From NCBI GenBank assembly GCA_004563405.1, contig SFTH01000010.1:1-64000 (forward strand): a stretch of DNA of 64,000 nt. The letters run 5' to 3'. Position numbers and translations under genes: made by a program. This document shows, piece after piece, positions 25,701 through 33,861 of this stretch. Source of the DNA: a bacterium. GTDB lineage: Bacteria; Bacillota; Clostridia; Christensenellales; Aristaeellaceae. Each line of letters opens with the position of its first letter. The first letter of the stretch is position 1. Under the pieces are notes generated by a model. It saw only the letters and a program-made list of their open reading frames with translations. It did no database searches and was not told where the DNA came from.

Positions 25701-27115
25701 ATGCCGGTGATCTCGGCCACACGCTCCGGGACGGCCCGTCCGGGATCGATGAGCTCGGAAAACTCGCCCACCTCCACGCCGTTCTCGATGCGCACCGCGC
25801 CGATTTCGATGATTTCGTCGGTGTGGGTGTTGAGGCCGGTGGTCTCCACGTCCAGAACGACGTAGGTCGCGCCATCCAGAGCCACGCTCGCGCCGCCCTC
25901 CACGATGCTCGCGTCGTCGTCGATGAGGTAGCCCTCGCAGCCGGGAATCAGCTTGATTCCGGCCTTTTTGGCCGCGCCAAAGGCCTCCGGGAAGGCCTGC
26001 ACCACGCCGTGATCGGTGATGGCGATGGCCTTGTGGCCCCACTTCGCCGCCTGCTTGATCAATGCCGTGGGGGAGGCGCAGGCGTCCATGGTGGAGAAGG
26101 AGGTGTGCAGGTGCAGCTCCACGCGCTTCTCCGGGGCGTTGTCCAGCCGCACGGGCTTTTCCGCAGGCTGGATGTCGGAGACCATCAGCACCATTTCGTG
26201 TTTGAATTCATCGTATCGGTAGCTGCCCCGACAGGTGACCCAGTTGCCGTTCTTCAGCCCTTCGCACAGGGCGTCGGCCTGGGCTTGGATGCTCTTGGCG
26301 TTCTCGTCTCCGCCGCGGCGGCCGCCGAGAAAGAGCTTGCAGTTGACGGAGGAGGTGCTGTCCGACATGGAGAAGGAGATGATGCGCGTCTGGCCGTTCT
26401 TGGCCTCCTTCATGTCGAAGTCCGAGACCTCGCCGCGCACGGTCATGCGGCCGATGTCCTCGGTGATCTCGCGCATTTCGATGATGGGATCGTGAATGGG
26501 GCGGCCGTAGAGCGCGTCCGAGGGCAGGGCTGAGCGCTTTTTGTCGCCGGCGAGGTTGCGCGCCGTGTCCTTGGCCAGCATCTCCGCCTCCTGCGCCCGG
26601 GCGCGGTTGATCTCCTCGATGCGGCGCTCGTCGCTGCCGGTGATGCGGATGGCGACGGTCGCGTCGATGCCGAACAGGCGCTTGAGGTAACCCTCCAGAA
26701 GGCGGTCGACGCCCTGCATGCGCAGGTAGTCCGCGCCCTCGCTGCTGGAGATGTTGAGAATCAACTTGCCGCCCTCTAGCCGCCACGCGCCCCCTTCCCA
26801 GTCCAGAAAGTGCACCGCCCCGGGACATTCGTGGGACATCAGCTCCCTGAGCAGCGGCGTGGCGCGCCCCAAATCCTCCTGCACGGCGTCGTGCAGCGCG
26901 GGATAGCGCAGCTCTACGTCCACCTTCACCGTCGGGAAGGCGGCCTCCAGCGTGCGCAGCAGCTGCTTGCGGTCCGCGCGGGAGAGCAGACGGTCGGAAT
27001 GGAATTCCACGGTCATGCGCCCCGTCTTTTTGGAGATGGATACGCGCGACAGAACGAGACAGTCCGCCAGTTCAGGACTGTCTCTCAGTATCAGTTCTCG
27101 CCAGAGTTCCGCCAT
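22784..27115 (-). CDS. polC: DNA polymerase III alpha subunit, PolC type
   Basis: PolC is the replicative polymerase with built-in proofreading in low-GC Gram-positives. The 1443-residue protein has the standard order: N-terminal domain, OB fold (about 215-310), PHP domain with ELHLHTSFS near 331, an inserted DEDDh 3'-5' exonuclease starting VLDVETTGL near 417, more PHP, a zinc finger (CPKC and CPVC, near 905-935), the palm with PDIDLNFSGE near 963, and a C-terminal helix-hairpin-helix region. It starts with ATG after GGAGGGAG and lies 12 bp downstream of ispG in the same operon. Confidence 0.97.
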   Translation of the reverse strand: MAELWRELILRDSPELADCLVLSRVSISKKTGRMTVEFHSDRLLSRADRKQLLRTLEAAFPTVKVDVELRYPALHDAVQEDLGRATPLLRELMSHECPGAVHFLDWEGGAWRLEGGKLILNISSSEGADYLRMQGVDRLLEGYLKRLFGIDATVAIRITGSDERRIEEINRARAQEAEMLAKDTARNLAGDKKRSALPSDALYGRPIHDPIIEMREITEDIGRMTVRGEVSDFDMKEAKNGQTRIISFSMSDSTSSVNCKLFLGGRRGGDENAKSIQAQADALCEGLKNGNWVTCRGSYRYDEFKHEMVLMVSDIQPAEKPVRLDNAPEKRVELHLHTSFSTMDACASPTALIKQAAKWGHKAIAITDHGVVQAFPEAFGAAKKAGIKLIPGCEGYLIDDDASIVEGGASVALDGATYVVLDVETTGLNTHTDEIIEIGAVRIENGVEVGEFSELIDPGRAVPERVAEITGITTAMLRGKPKLMDVMPAFAKFCEGAVLVAHNAAFDIAFFRRAFRAAKLPFDHPVLDTLALVRNQYPNFKNHKLGNVCKQLGVSLTNAHRAVHDARATSLVLLRVLSEVRAQKNISTLGELNSCYQTDAGKQAYHIILLAATQKGMENLYRLVSEGHLNYFHRTPRIPRSLIQKHREGLIVGSACEAGELFRAILDGRDDRAVERVASFYDYLEIQPIGNNEFLKREGTVTDDEGLRDLNRRIVRLGERLHKPVCATGDVHFMNPNDGIFRAILMASKGFEDADNQPPLYFRTTDDMLEEFSYLGPEKAREVVVTNPNAIADQVGELHVFLPHPEGKETFQPYWPEAEHELRALTVNKAKEIYGDPLPEIVQKRIDKELGAIIGYGFSTLYMIAVKLVAKSLSDGYIVGSRGSVGSSFVAFLSGITEVNSLSAHYICPKCKHYEFDVPPGYACGIDLPPKACPVCGTEMGRDGFNIPFEVFLGFKGNKVPDIDLNFSGEYQPVAHNYIKELFGAEFCFRAGTIGTIAEKTAYGYVLKYAEERGLSLSNAEKQRLANGITGVKRTTGQHPAGMVVLPKEYSIYQFTPIQHPADDVNSDTITTHFDFSSMHDVLVKLDVLGHDDPTMLRKLQDLTGIAPQKVPLHDPEVFGRIISLFSGTEALGITAEELGVSKTGTLGVPEFGTKFVRGMLEDTKPTSMEELIRISGLSHGTDVWLGNAADLVKAGVPLKECICTRDDIMNALIALGVDSEIAFKTMENVRKGKGLRPEMEEAIQAVDAPAWYIDSCKKIKYMFPRAHAVAYVTMALRIAYFKIYYPAAYYCCYLHRNAESFNASYMCTQSVDELREAYEGIKALDKAELTATKEDEATLLEILIEMNLRGVHIRPLDIYKSAAKDFFIDEDGFIVPPINSLPGVGTSAAEAFVEARSSGPFISQDDMVRRKVSKSVVETLKQAGCLNDLPETSQVTLFEFGG

Positions 27116-27127
27116 GGGCTCCCTCCA

Positions 27128-28177
27128 TCAGTGTTCTTCTGCGTACCGGCGCACCTCGCGGGTCAGAATTTCCGCCAGATCGCCGCGCACTGCCCGGGGC
27201 GGCTGTCCCTTGACAATCAGCGCGCCGCCGTCCCGGCCGCCTGCGATGCCCAGGTCGGCTTCCTTCGCCTCGCCCGGGCCGTTGACGATGCAGCCCATCA
27301 CGGCAACGCGTATGTGCTTTTTGATGTCCAGCGTGTTTCTGCGAACGGCGCTGGCAATGCCCTCCACGTCGATACAGGTGCGCCCGCAGGTGGGGCAGGA
27401 GATGATCTCGACAAAGTCCTCTCGCAGGCCGCATGCGCGCAGGATGTTGATGCCCGCCGGAACCTCCTGCACGGGGTCGCCGGAGATGGACACGCGGATG
27501 GTGTCGCCGATGCCCTCCATCAGCAGCGTGCCGATGCCCACGGCGGATTTTACCACGCCCACGTCCGCCGTGCCGGATTCGGTCACGCCGATGTGCTGGG
27601 GATAGTCCGTCCGCTGGTGCGCCAGCCGACAGGCCTCGATCATGGTTTTGACGTTCGTGGCCTTGAAGGAGAGCACGATGTCGTCGTAGCCCGCGCGCTC
27701 CAGCATGCGGGCGTGGTTCAGGCCGCTCTCCACCATGCCCTGAGGGGTGACGCCGCCGTATCTGGCGAGGATCTCCTTTTCGACGGAGCCGGAGTTTACG
27801 CCAATGCGCACGGGGATGTGGTGCTGCTTCAGGCAGTCCGCGAGGGTGCGCACGTTCTGCTCCCCGCCGATGTTGCCGGGGTTGATGCGCACCTTGGAGA
27901 TGCCGTTTTCAATGGCGCGGATGGCGAGGGTGTGGTCGAAGTGGATGTCCGCCACCAGCGGAACGGGGCTCGCGTCCACCAGGGGGCGCACGGCCTCAGC
28001 GCAGACCGCGTCATAGACGGAGACGCGCACGATGTCCGCGCCCGCCGCCGCCATGCGGCGAATCTGATCGAGGGTGGCTTCCACATTCCGGGTGTCGGTA
28101 TTGGTCATGGTCTGAACGCTCACGGGTGCGCCGCCGCCGATGGCGACGCCGCCCGCAAAGACCTTGCGCGTTGGCAT
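27128..28177 (-). CDS. ispG: 4-hydroxy-3-methylbut-2-enyl diphosphate synthase
   Basis: IspG is the iron-sulfur enzyme that converts MEcPP to HMBPP in the non-mevalonate isoprenoid pathway. The 349-residue protein has the N-terminal TIM barrel (VQTMTNTDTR near 20, ADIHFDH near 76, GVNSGSVEKE near 127) and the C-terminal cluster domain with SCPTCGRTCIDVE and NGPGEAKEADLGIAGG, supplying the Cys and Glu ligands of the [4Fe-4S] cluster. It starts after GGAGAG and lies between rseP and polC, close to dxr of the same pathway. Confidence 0.97.
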   Translation of the reverse strand: MPTRKVFAGGVAIGGGAPVSVQTMTNTDTRNVEATLDQIRRMAAAGADIVRVSVYDAVCAEAVRPLVDASPVPLVADIHFDHTLAIRAIENGISKVRINPGNIGGEQNVRTLADCLKQHHIPVRIGVNSGSVEKEILARYGGVTPQGMVESGLNHARMLERAGYDDIVLSFKATNVKTMIEACRLAHQRTDYPQHIGVTESGTADVGVVKSAVGIGTLLMEGIGDTIRVSISGDPVQEVPAGINILRACGLREDFVEIISCPTCGRTCIDVEGIASAVRRNTLDIKKHIRVAVMGCIVNGPGEAKEADLGIAGGRDGGALIVKGQPPRAVRGDLAEILTREVRRYAEEH

Positions 28178-28189
28178 GCGTATCTCTCC

Positions 28190-29248
28190 TTAGCCGCCGG
28201 TAAAGAGGCGGAGTATGTCCTTATAGGTGATGAAGACGAACAGCATCAGCAGCAGCCCCAGGCCGATGGCGTGCACCATGCCCTCCTTCTCCGGAGGAAT
28301 GGGCTTGCGGCGGATGGCTTCGAGGATCAGGAAGATCAGTCTTCCGCCGTCCAGGCTGGGCAGGGGCAGCAGGTTCATGATGCCGATGTTCAGCGAGAGG
28401 AAGAAGGTGAGGTTCACCACGGCGTAGAGCTTCTGGCTGGAGACCTGGTCGCTGACGAAGGAGATGATGCCCACCGGGCCCATCATATCGTCCACGCCCG
28501 TGCCGTGGAACACCAGATCCTTGAGCGCCTTGAGCATCTCGCCGGTGAATTCCACCATGTAGCCGCAGGAGCGCCCCAGGGCCTCGCCGAATCGATAGGT
28601 GCGCCCACCGAAGGCGATGCCCAACTGGTAGCGCACCTCTCCGGTCTCGCTGTCCTCGATGCGCTCGGGCTGCACCTCCATGGAGACGCGCTCGCCGCCC
28701 CGCTCGATGAGGAGGGAGAGGGGAGCGTCGAGGTCGGATGTGGCGATCACATCGCGCGCAGTCATCACGCCGTCGCCGTCGTAGCTGACGGCCACGCCGT
28801 TGATTTCGACGATCACGTCGCCGAGCTCCAGGCCACATTCGGCGGCGGGCGTGTTTTCGTAGATGTAGGCCACGCGGGGCTGGTATTCCGCGATGATGAA
28901 GTTGCTCAGCAGCACGGTGCAGAACACAAAGGCCAGCAGGAAGTTCATTGCGGGGCCTGCCGCGACGGTGAGCAGCCGCTTCCACACCGGCTGGTTGTTC
29001 ATGGCGTTGGGCGCGGTGTTTTCCTCGTCCTCGCCCACGAAGGCGCAGTAGCCGCCCAGGGGAATCATCCGCAGCGAGTAGGCGATGCCCTTGCGCTTGA
29101 ATCCCACGAGCTTCGGGCCGAAGCCCACGGAGAATTCCAAGATGCCAATGCCGCAGAGGCGGCCCACCAGATAATGGCCGAATTCATGCACGGTGACGAT
29201 AAAGCCCAGCATGACAATGGCGATCAGGATATAGAGAATTCTGGACAT
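28190..29248 (-). CDS. rseP: Site-2-type intramembrane zinc metalloprotease (RseP/RasP)
   Basis: The 352-residue membrane protease cuts anti-sigma factors and signal-peptide remnants within the membrane. It has HEFGH near residue 20 in the first span (zinc ligands and catalytic Glu), a PDZ domain (about 105-180), and NLLPLPSLDGG near 295 giving the third zinc ligand (Asp). The ATG at 29248 overlaps the dxr stop by one base (TGATG) and follows GGAGG by 5 nt, indicating translational coupling. dxr-rseP-ispG order is widely conserved in Firmicutes. Confidence 0.95.
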   Translation of the reverse strand: MSRILYILIAIVMLGFIVTVHEFGHYLVGRLCGIGILEFSVGFGPKLVGFKRKGIAYSLRMIPLGGYCAFVGEDEENTAPNAMNNQPVWKRLLTVAAGPAMNFLLAFVFCTVLLSNFIIAEYQPRVAYIYENTPAAECGLELGDVIVEINGVAVSYDGDGVMTARDVIATSDLDAPLSLLIERGGERVSMEVQPERIEDSETGEVRYQLGIAFGGRTYRFGEALGRSCGYMVEFTGEMLKALKDLVFHGTGVDDMMGPVGIISFVSDQVSSQKLYAVVNLTFFLSLNIGIMNLLPLPSLDGGRLIFLILEAIRRKPIPPEKEGMVHAIGLGLLLMLFVFITYKDILRLFTGG

Positions 29249-30396
29249 CAAAACCTCCGAATGATTTCATCGGCGCAGGCGCGCGCCTCTCTGTCGGCCT
29301 GATACACGTCCGCAATGCAGCGGATGGGCCGCTGGGGCACGCGATCCAGCGCATCGCGGATGATTTCCGCGATGCGGCCGAAGGGGATGCGGCCGTGCAG
29401 GAACGCATCCACAGCCGCCTCGTTCGCGCCGTTCAATACGATGGGCATGGCGCCGCCGGCCCTGAGGGCCTCGATGGCGTAGCCCAGCGCGGGAAAGCGC
29501 TGCAGATCCGGCTCCATAAACTGCAGGCTGGCGATCTTTGCGAAGTCCAGCCGCCTTGCGTCGTATTCCAGACGCCCGGGATAGGCCATTGCGTAGCCGA
29601 TGGGGCCGCGCATGTCCGGGCAACCCAGCTGGGCCAGCACCGCGCCATCCCGGAACTCCACCATGGAGTGTATGACGCTCTGGGGGTGTACGACGACGTC
29701 AATCTGCTCCGCGGGCATGCCGAAGAGGTGATGCGCTTCGATGACCTCAAGCCCCTTGTTCACCATCGTGGCGCAGTCCACGGTGATCTTGCGTCCCATG
29801 CTCCAGGTGGGGTGGCGCAATACGTCCTCCACCCGTGCGGCGTCGATCCTTTCCTTTGGCCAGTCGCGCAGCGCACCGCCGGAGGCGGTGAGGATCAACC
29901 GTCGAATCGGGTTTCCGGCCGCGCCCTGAAGGCATTGAAAGATGGCGGAGTGCTCGCTGTCCACGGGCAGCAGGGGCTTGTTCAGGGCGCGCGCCTTTTC
30001 GGTCACCAGGTCGCCGCCGGTCACCAGCGCCTCCTTGTTGGCGAGGAGAACCTGCCCGCAGACGTCCAGCGCCGTCCAGACCGCGTCCAGACCGGCGATG
30101 CCGGTGATGGCGCACAGGGCGGCGTCCGCCCCGGCGGCTTCGAGGGCCCGGACGGAGCAGTCCGGGCCGAAGAACCACGCGCATGAGCGCAGATCCTCGG
30201 GGATTTCCGCCGGTGCGCAGGCCAGACCGGCTGCGACGGGGCGAAACTCGCGCACGAGGGAGAAAAGCTGCTCGCTGGAGCGGTTGGCCGTCAGGCAGAC
30301 GGCGGAGAAGCGATCGGGATGACGGCGCACGAGATCCAGCGCCTGGCTGCCGATCGAGCCGGTCGCCCCGAGAATTGCAATTTTCTTCTGTTCCAT
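29248..30396 (-). CDS. dxr: 1-deoxy-D-xylulose 5-phosphate reductoisomerase
   Basis: Dxr makes MEP from DXP, the committed step of the non-mevalonate pathway. The 382-residue protein starts with the NADPH-binding GATGSIGSQALDLV and shows LLANKEALVTGG near 117, PVDSEHSAIFQCL near 145, TASGGALRD near 172, MGRKITVDCATMVNKG near 198, and NGANEAAVDAFL near 320. These carry the metal and substrate residues of the family. The start codon lies 5 bp after the cdsA stop, with only a weak RBS (GGAATGGG), so translation is probably coupled. Confidence 0.97.
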   Translation of the reverse strand: MEQKKIAILGATGSIGSQALDLVRRHPDRFSAVCLTANRSSEQLFSLVREFRPVAAGLACAPAEIPEDLRSCAWFFGPDCSVRALEAAGADAALCAITGIAGLDAVWTALDVCGQVLLANKEALVTGGDLVTEKARALNKPLLPVDSEHSAIFQCLQGAAGNPIRRLILTASGGALRDWPKERIDAARVEDVLRHPTWSMGRKITVDCATMVNKGLEVIEAHHLFGMPAEQIDVVVHPQSVIHSMVEFRDGAVLAQLGCPDMRGPIGYAMAYPGRLEYDARRLDFAKIASLQFMEPDLQRFPALGYAIEALRAGGAMPIVLNGANEAAVDAFLHGRIPFGRIAEIIRDALDRVPQRPIRCIADVYQADREARACADEIIRRF

Positions 30397-30401
30397 ATAT
30401 C

Positions 30402-31256
30402 TTAACCCATTCCGATTACTTTAAAGAATACATAGCAGACCGCTCCGCAAAAGAGGATGCCGTCCATGCGGTCCATGATGCCACCGTGGCCGGGCAGGAG
30501 CTTTCCAAAGTCCTTCACGCCGCAATGGCGCTTGACCATGGAGGCCGTCAGATCGCCCACCTGGGAGAGCGCGCCGGCCACCAGACCCAGCAGCGCGAAG
30601 CTCCAGAGCGGCGGCAGGGCCTCATAGCCCGCCAACAGGGGAGAGGCGGGGCCCAGGAGAAGCCGCAGCAGGCCGGGGACGGCCATGGAAAAGAGCACGC
30701 TGGCGATCAGTCCCCCGATGGAGCCCTCGATGGTCTTCTTGGGGCTCAGCTCCGGGGCCAGCTTGTGCTTGCCAAAGAGCATCCCGGAAAACAGTGCGAA
30801 CACGTCGTTTACCGAGGCCGCAAAGAAGGACAGCACCAGCGCCACCGTGATGGCCGCACGGTTTTCGAATTGTAAAAGCTCCATCAGCACCATGTAGAAT
30901 ATGCCCGGATAGAGCATGGGAAACACGGTGGCCATCAGGCTTTCCACGGCAATTCTGCCCCGCGTCACCAGCCGCGTCATCGCGGCCATGACGCTCAACA
31001 GCAGCGCAATCATGGAGACGTTCATCTCTCCGGGCACATAGAAGGCGGTACATTCCGCGGCGATGGTCATAAAGCAGAACACATAGCCCGCCCAACGCAC
31101 CGGTTCAATGCCCGTGGCGCGAATGGCCTTGTACATTTCATGCGTGCTTGCGACCATGGCAAAGGACAGCAGGGCAAGCATCGTCCAGCCCTGTAACAAT
31201 ACGCCCGCCAGCACGATTACGGCAAAGGCTGCGCCGGTTATCACACGCTTGATCAA
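30402..31256 (-). CDS. cdsA: Phosphatidate cytidylyltransferase
   Basis: CdsA makes CDP-diacylglycerol from phosphatidate and CTP for phospholipid synthesis. The 284-residue integral membrane protein has about eight spans and the family signature near the C-terminus: SQVGDLTASMVKRHCGVKD followed by LLPGHGGIMDRMD. The start is TTG at 31256, 7 nt after GGAGG, overlapping the uppS stop (TTGA). It sits between uppS and dxr as in many Firmicutes. Confidence 0.96.
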   Translation of the reverse strand: MIKRVITGAAFAVIVLAGVLLQGWTMLALLSFAMVASTHEMYKAIRATGIEPVRWAGYVFCFMTIAAECTAFYVPGEMNVSMIALLLSVMAAMTRLVTRGRIAVESLMATVFPMLYPGIFYMVLMELLQFENRAAITVALVLSFFAASVNDVFALFSGMLFGKHKLAPELSPKKTIEGSIGGLIASVLFSMAVPGLLRLLLGPASPLLAGYEALPPLWSFALLGLVAGALSQVGDLTASMVKRHCGVKDFGKLLPGHGGIMDRMDGILFCGAVCYVFFKVIGMG

Positions 31257-32104
31257 GAATTTTCCTCCGTATTTTCTCCGCAGGTTTCGCCCTTCACGCC
31301 TCCGTAGCGGCGATCCCGGGCGGCATATTCCCGCAGGTTCTTTAAATAGTGTGCCCGATCGTAATCCGGCCAGAGCACGGGATCAAAGATCATTTCCGCA
31401 TAGGCCGTCTGCCAGGGCAGGAAGTTCGAGGTGCGCACCTCTCCGCTGGTGCGGATCAGCAGATCCACAGGCGGCAGACCCGCAGTGTAGAGCTCCGCCT
31501 CGAAGTCCTCCTTTGTAATCTCTTCAGGTTGCATTTCACCCGCCTGAACGCGTCTGGCGAGGCGCTGCGCCGCGCGCAGAAGCTCGGCATGGCCGCCATA
31601 GTTGAGCGCGATGTTGAGCTTGAGCCCGGTGTTGTCCCGCGTGCGCTCCATGGCGCGCTCAACGGCCTCGCGCTGGGGCTCCGGCAGGCCGTCTATGTCG
31701 CCGAGAATGCGGATGCAGACATTTTTCTCGTCCAATTCGTCGATTTCAGAATTGAAGTATTTCAGAAGCAGTCCCATCAATGCGTTGACCTCGTCCTTGG
31801 AACGGGCCCAGTTTTCAGTGGAGAAGGCATAGAGGCTCAGCGCCTGAATGCCCCAGTCGTCGCTGGCACGGATGATGTCCCGCAGCGCCTCGGTGCCCGA
31901 AGCATGTCCGGCGGAGCGGGGCAGGCCACGGTTCTGCGCCCAGCGGCCGTTGCCGTCCATGATGATGGCCACATGGGCCGGCATGCGGTCCGGCGGAAGC
32001 ATGCGCTCCGGGGCCGCGCCGTCCGGCCTGGCGGCCACGGTGATGTACTTCGGCTGCGGTTTGAGCAGGCGGTTGAGCATAGAGGAGAGCTTTTCTGCAA
32101 ACAT
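31253..32104 (-). CDS. uppS: Undecaprenyl diphosphate synthase (isoprenyl transferase)
   Basis: UppS condenses isopentenyl diphosphate units in cis to make the C55 carrier for cell-wall synthesis. The 283-residue protein has IIMDGNGRWAQNRG near 48 (catalytic Asp), GHASGTEALRDII, LYAFSTENWARS near 92, NIALNYGGHAEL near 165, and DLLIRTSGEVRTSNFLPWQ near 215. The ATG at 32104 follows AAAGGAG. The N-terminal 40 residues before the conserved core are longer than usual and have no recognised domain. Confidence 0.96.
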   Translation of the reverse strand: MFAEKLSSMLNRLLKPQPKYITVAARPDGAAPERMLPPDRMPAHVAIIMDGNGRWAQNRGLPRSAGHASGTEALRDIIRASDDWGIQALSLYAFSTENWARSKDEVNALMGLLLKYFNSEIDELDEKNVCIRILGDIDGLPEPQREAVERAMERTRDNTGLKLNIALNYGGHAELLRAAQRLARRVQAGEMQPEEITKEDFEAELYTAGLPPVDLLIRTSGEVRTSNFLPWQTAYAEMIFDPVLWPDYDRAHYLKNLREYAARDRRYGGVKGETCGENTEENS

Positions 32105-32233
32105 GGGCGACTCCTTTCGCGGCGATGCCGCGGATAAACGATGTGGGCAGCCCAATGCAGCTGCCCACCGGGATTTGTATGCGTCGGATTCAACAAACGG
32201 GGAGGGAAACCGCGAAGGGCTGGCGAAACGCGA

Positions 32234-32791
32234 TCAGACCTCCATGATCTCCTTTTCCTTGGCCGCGCCCACCTTTTCGATCTGCTCGATGTGGGCGTCG
32301 GTGATCTTCTGAAGCTCCTTCTCGGCGGTCTTCTGATCATCCTCGGTGATCTGGGAATCCTTCTTCATCTTCTTGATGGCCTCCATCGCATCGCGGCGAA
32401 TGGCGCGCAGGGCGACCTTGCCCTCCTCAATGCGCTTCTTGACCTGCTTGCACAGATCCTTGCGGCGCTCGGCGGTGAGCTCGGGAACCAGCAGGCGGAT
32501 GACCTTGCCGTCGTTGGAGGGATTGATGCCGATGTCGCTCTTCTGGATGGCCTTCTCGATGGGGGTGATCATGCTGGGCTCCCAGGGGGCGATCACCAGC
32601 AGGCGCGGCTCCGGAGAAGAGATGTTGCCGACCTGGTTCAGCGCGGTGGGCGTTCCGTAATAATCCACGGTGATCTTGTCCAGAATCTGCGGATTCGCGC
32701 GACCGGCGCGCAGGGTGGCCAGATCCTTCTGAATGACGGCAATGGTCTTGTCCATCTTTTCGACAGTGATTTTAATCGTATCGTGATACAT
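32234..32791 (-). CDS. frr: Ribosome recycling factor
   Basis: RRF splits post-termination ribosomes together with EF-G. The product is exactly 185 residues, the usual length, with TLRAGRANPQILD near 28, VDYYGTPTALNQVGNIS near 43, IQKSDIGINPSNDG near 81 and LTAERRKDLCKQVK near 102. The ATG at 32791 follows GGAGG. A promoter of its own lies upstream, and a hairpin (32143-32168) separates it from uppS. Confidence 0.97.
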   Translation of the reverse strand: MYHDTIKITVEKMDKTIAVIQKDLATLRAGRANPQILDKITVDYYGTPTALNQVGNISSPEPRLLVIAPWEPSMITPIEKAIQKSDIGINPSNDGKVIRLLVPELTAERRKDLCKQVKKRIEEGKVALRAIRRDAMEAIKKMKKDSQITEDDQKTAEKELQKITDAHIEQIEKVGAAKEKEIMEV

Positions 32792-32843
32792 GTTGCAACC
32801 TCCAAAATCCGATGCGCCCAAAGCGCTTATTTTTCTAATTACT

Positions 32844-32872
32844 ATTGTACATGTTTTCAGTCAAAATGGCAA
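32844..32872 (-). promoter_or_regulatory. Promoter upstream of frr
   Basis: TTGCCA (32872-32867), a 17-bp spacer and TACAAT (32849-32844) lie 53 bp before frr. This restarts transcription within the long gene string. Confidence 0.65.
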
Positions 32873-33018
32873 GAGAAAAATTCCGGGGGATGCGACGGAC
32901 AGTTTTTCGGAAAAACTGCGGCGGAAGCGATCGCCCCCAACGGGCGCGCCGCCGTGGAGAAGGCGATGAAATGGAGGGCGGGAAATCCGCGCGGCGGACG
33001 CAGGCCCATGCAGACAAT

Positions 33019-33046
33019 GATCCCGGACGCGGCCGCGCCCGGGATC
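33019..33046 (-). terminator. Hairpin after pyrH
   Basis: GATCCCGG/CCGGGATC with a GC-rich inner part lies 17 bp after the pyrH stop. The T-tract is poor (ATTGTCT), so termination may be partial. Confidence 0.45.
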
Positions 33047-33062
33047 CCGGATCAGAATGAGA

Positions 33063-33785
33063 TTATGCGTGCACCACGGTGCCGATGTCCGCGCCCTGGG
33101 CGACGCGAATGATGTTCTCCAGGTCGTCCATGTTGAACACGCGGATGCAGGGGATCTTCTGCTCCTTGCAGAGCTGGAAGGCGGAAGCGTCCATGACCTT
33201 GAGACCGCGGTCGATGGCCTCCTGATAGCTGATGTCGCGGATGAGCTTCGCATCGGGATTCTTGCGGGGATCGGAGTCGTAGACGCCGTCTACCGTGGTG
33301 CCCTTGAACACCGCGTCGGCCTTCAGCTCCGCTGCGCGCAGGGAGGCGGCGGTATCCGTGGTAAAGAAGGGATTGCCGCTGCCACCGGCCAGCAGTACGA
33401 TCTCGCCCGCATCCATCTTCGCGATGGCGCGGTCGGCGCGATAGTGTTCAGCAAAGCGGGTCATCTCCTGCGGTGTGAACACGGTGGCCCTGCGCCCCAG
33501 CCGCAGAATGGCGTCCTGCACGGCCAGAGCGTTGATGATGGTGGCCAGCATGCCCATCTGGTCGGCCTGAACGGGATTCATCTCATCCGTGAAGCGGCCG
33601 CGCCAGATGTTGCCGCCGCCCATGACCACGCCCACCTGCACGCCCAGATCGTGAAGCTTCACGATGGCCTGGGCCGCGCGATCCACGCGCGCAGCCTCGA
33701 AGGTGAGGGATGCGCTCTTGTCCGCCGGTATCTGCTCCGGCGCAAGGGTTTCGCCGCTGAGCTTCAAAATGATGCGCTTATACAT
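33063..33785 (-). CDS. pyrH: UMP kinase
   Basis: PyrH phosphorylates UMP to UDP, the entry to pyrimidine nucleotides. The 240-residue protein of the amino-acid kinase fold shows YKRIILKLSGE at the start, VVMGGGNIWRG near 48, DQMGMLATIINALA near 68, GGSGNPFFTTDTAA near 125, and KGTTVDGVYDSDPRKNP near 153. Two ATGs are possible (33791 and 33785); the AGAAAGG site fits the second better. It follows tsf but is separated from it by a terminator. Confidence 0.96.
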   Translation of the reverse strand: MYKRIILKLSGETLAPEQIPADKSASLTFEAARVDRAAQAIVKLHDLGVQVGVVMGGGNIWRGRFTDEMNPVQADQMGMLATIINALAVQDAILRLGRRATVFTPQEMTRFAEHYRADRAIAKMDAGEIVLLAGGSGNPFFTTDTAASLRAAELKADAVFKGTTVDGVYDSDPRKNPDAKLIRDISYQEAIDRGLKVMDASAFQLCKEQKIPCIRVFNMDDLENIIRVAQGADIGTVVHA

Positions 33786-33813
33786 GAACATTCTGCCTTT
33801 CTGATGGAATTTG

Positions 33814-33848
33814 TCCGAAAAAAAGGAACGCTGTGACACGTTCCTTTT
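33814..33848 (-). terminator. Rho-independent terminator between tsf and pyrH
   Basis: The 10-bp stem AAAAGGAACG/CGTTCCTTTT with an 8-nt loop is followed by seven T on the minus strand. It should set rpsB-tsf expression above the downstream genes. Confidence 0.85.
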
Positions 33849-33861
33849 CTGAAGTTTTGAA

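Noticed and set aside
23057..26533. Plus-strand open frame of 1158 codons
   Set aside because: It is antisense to polC and shows low-complexity composition typical of GC-skewed shadows.
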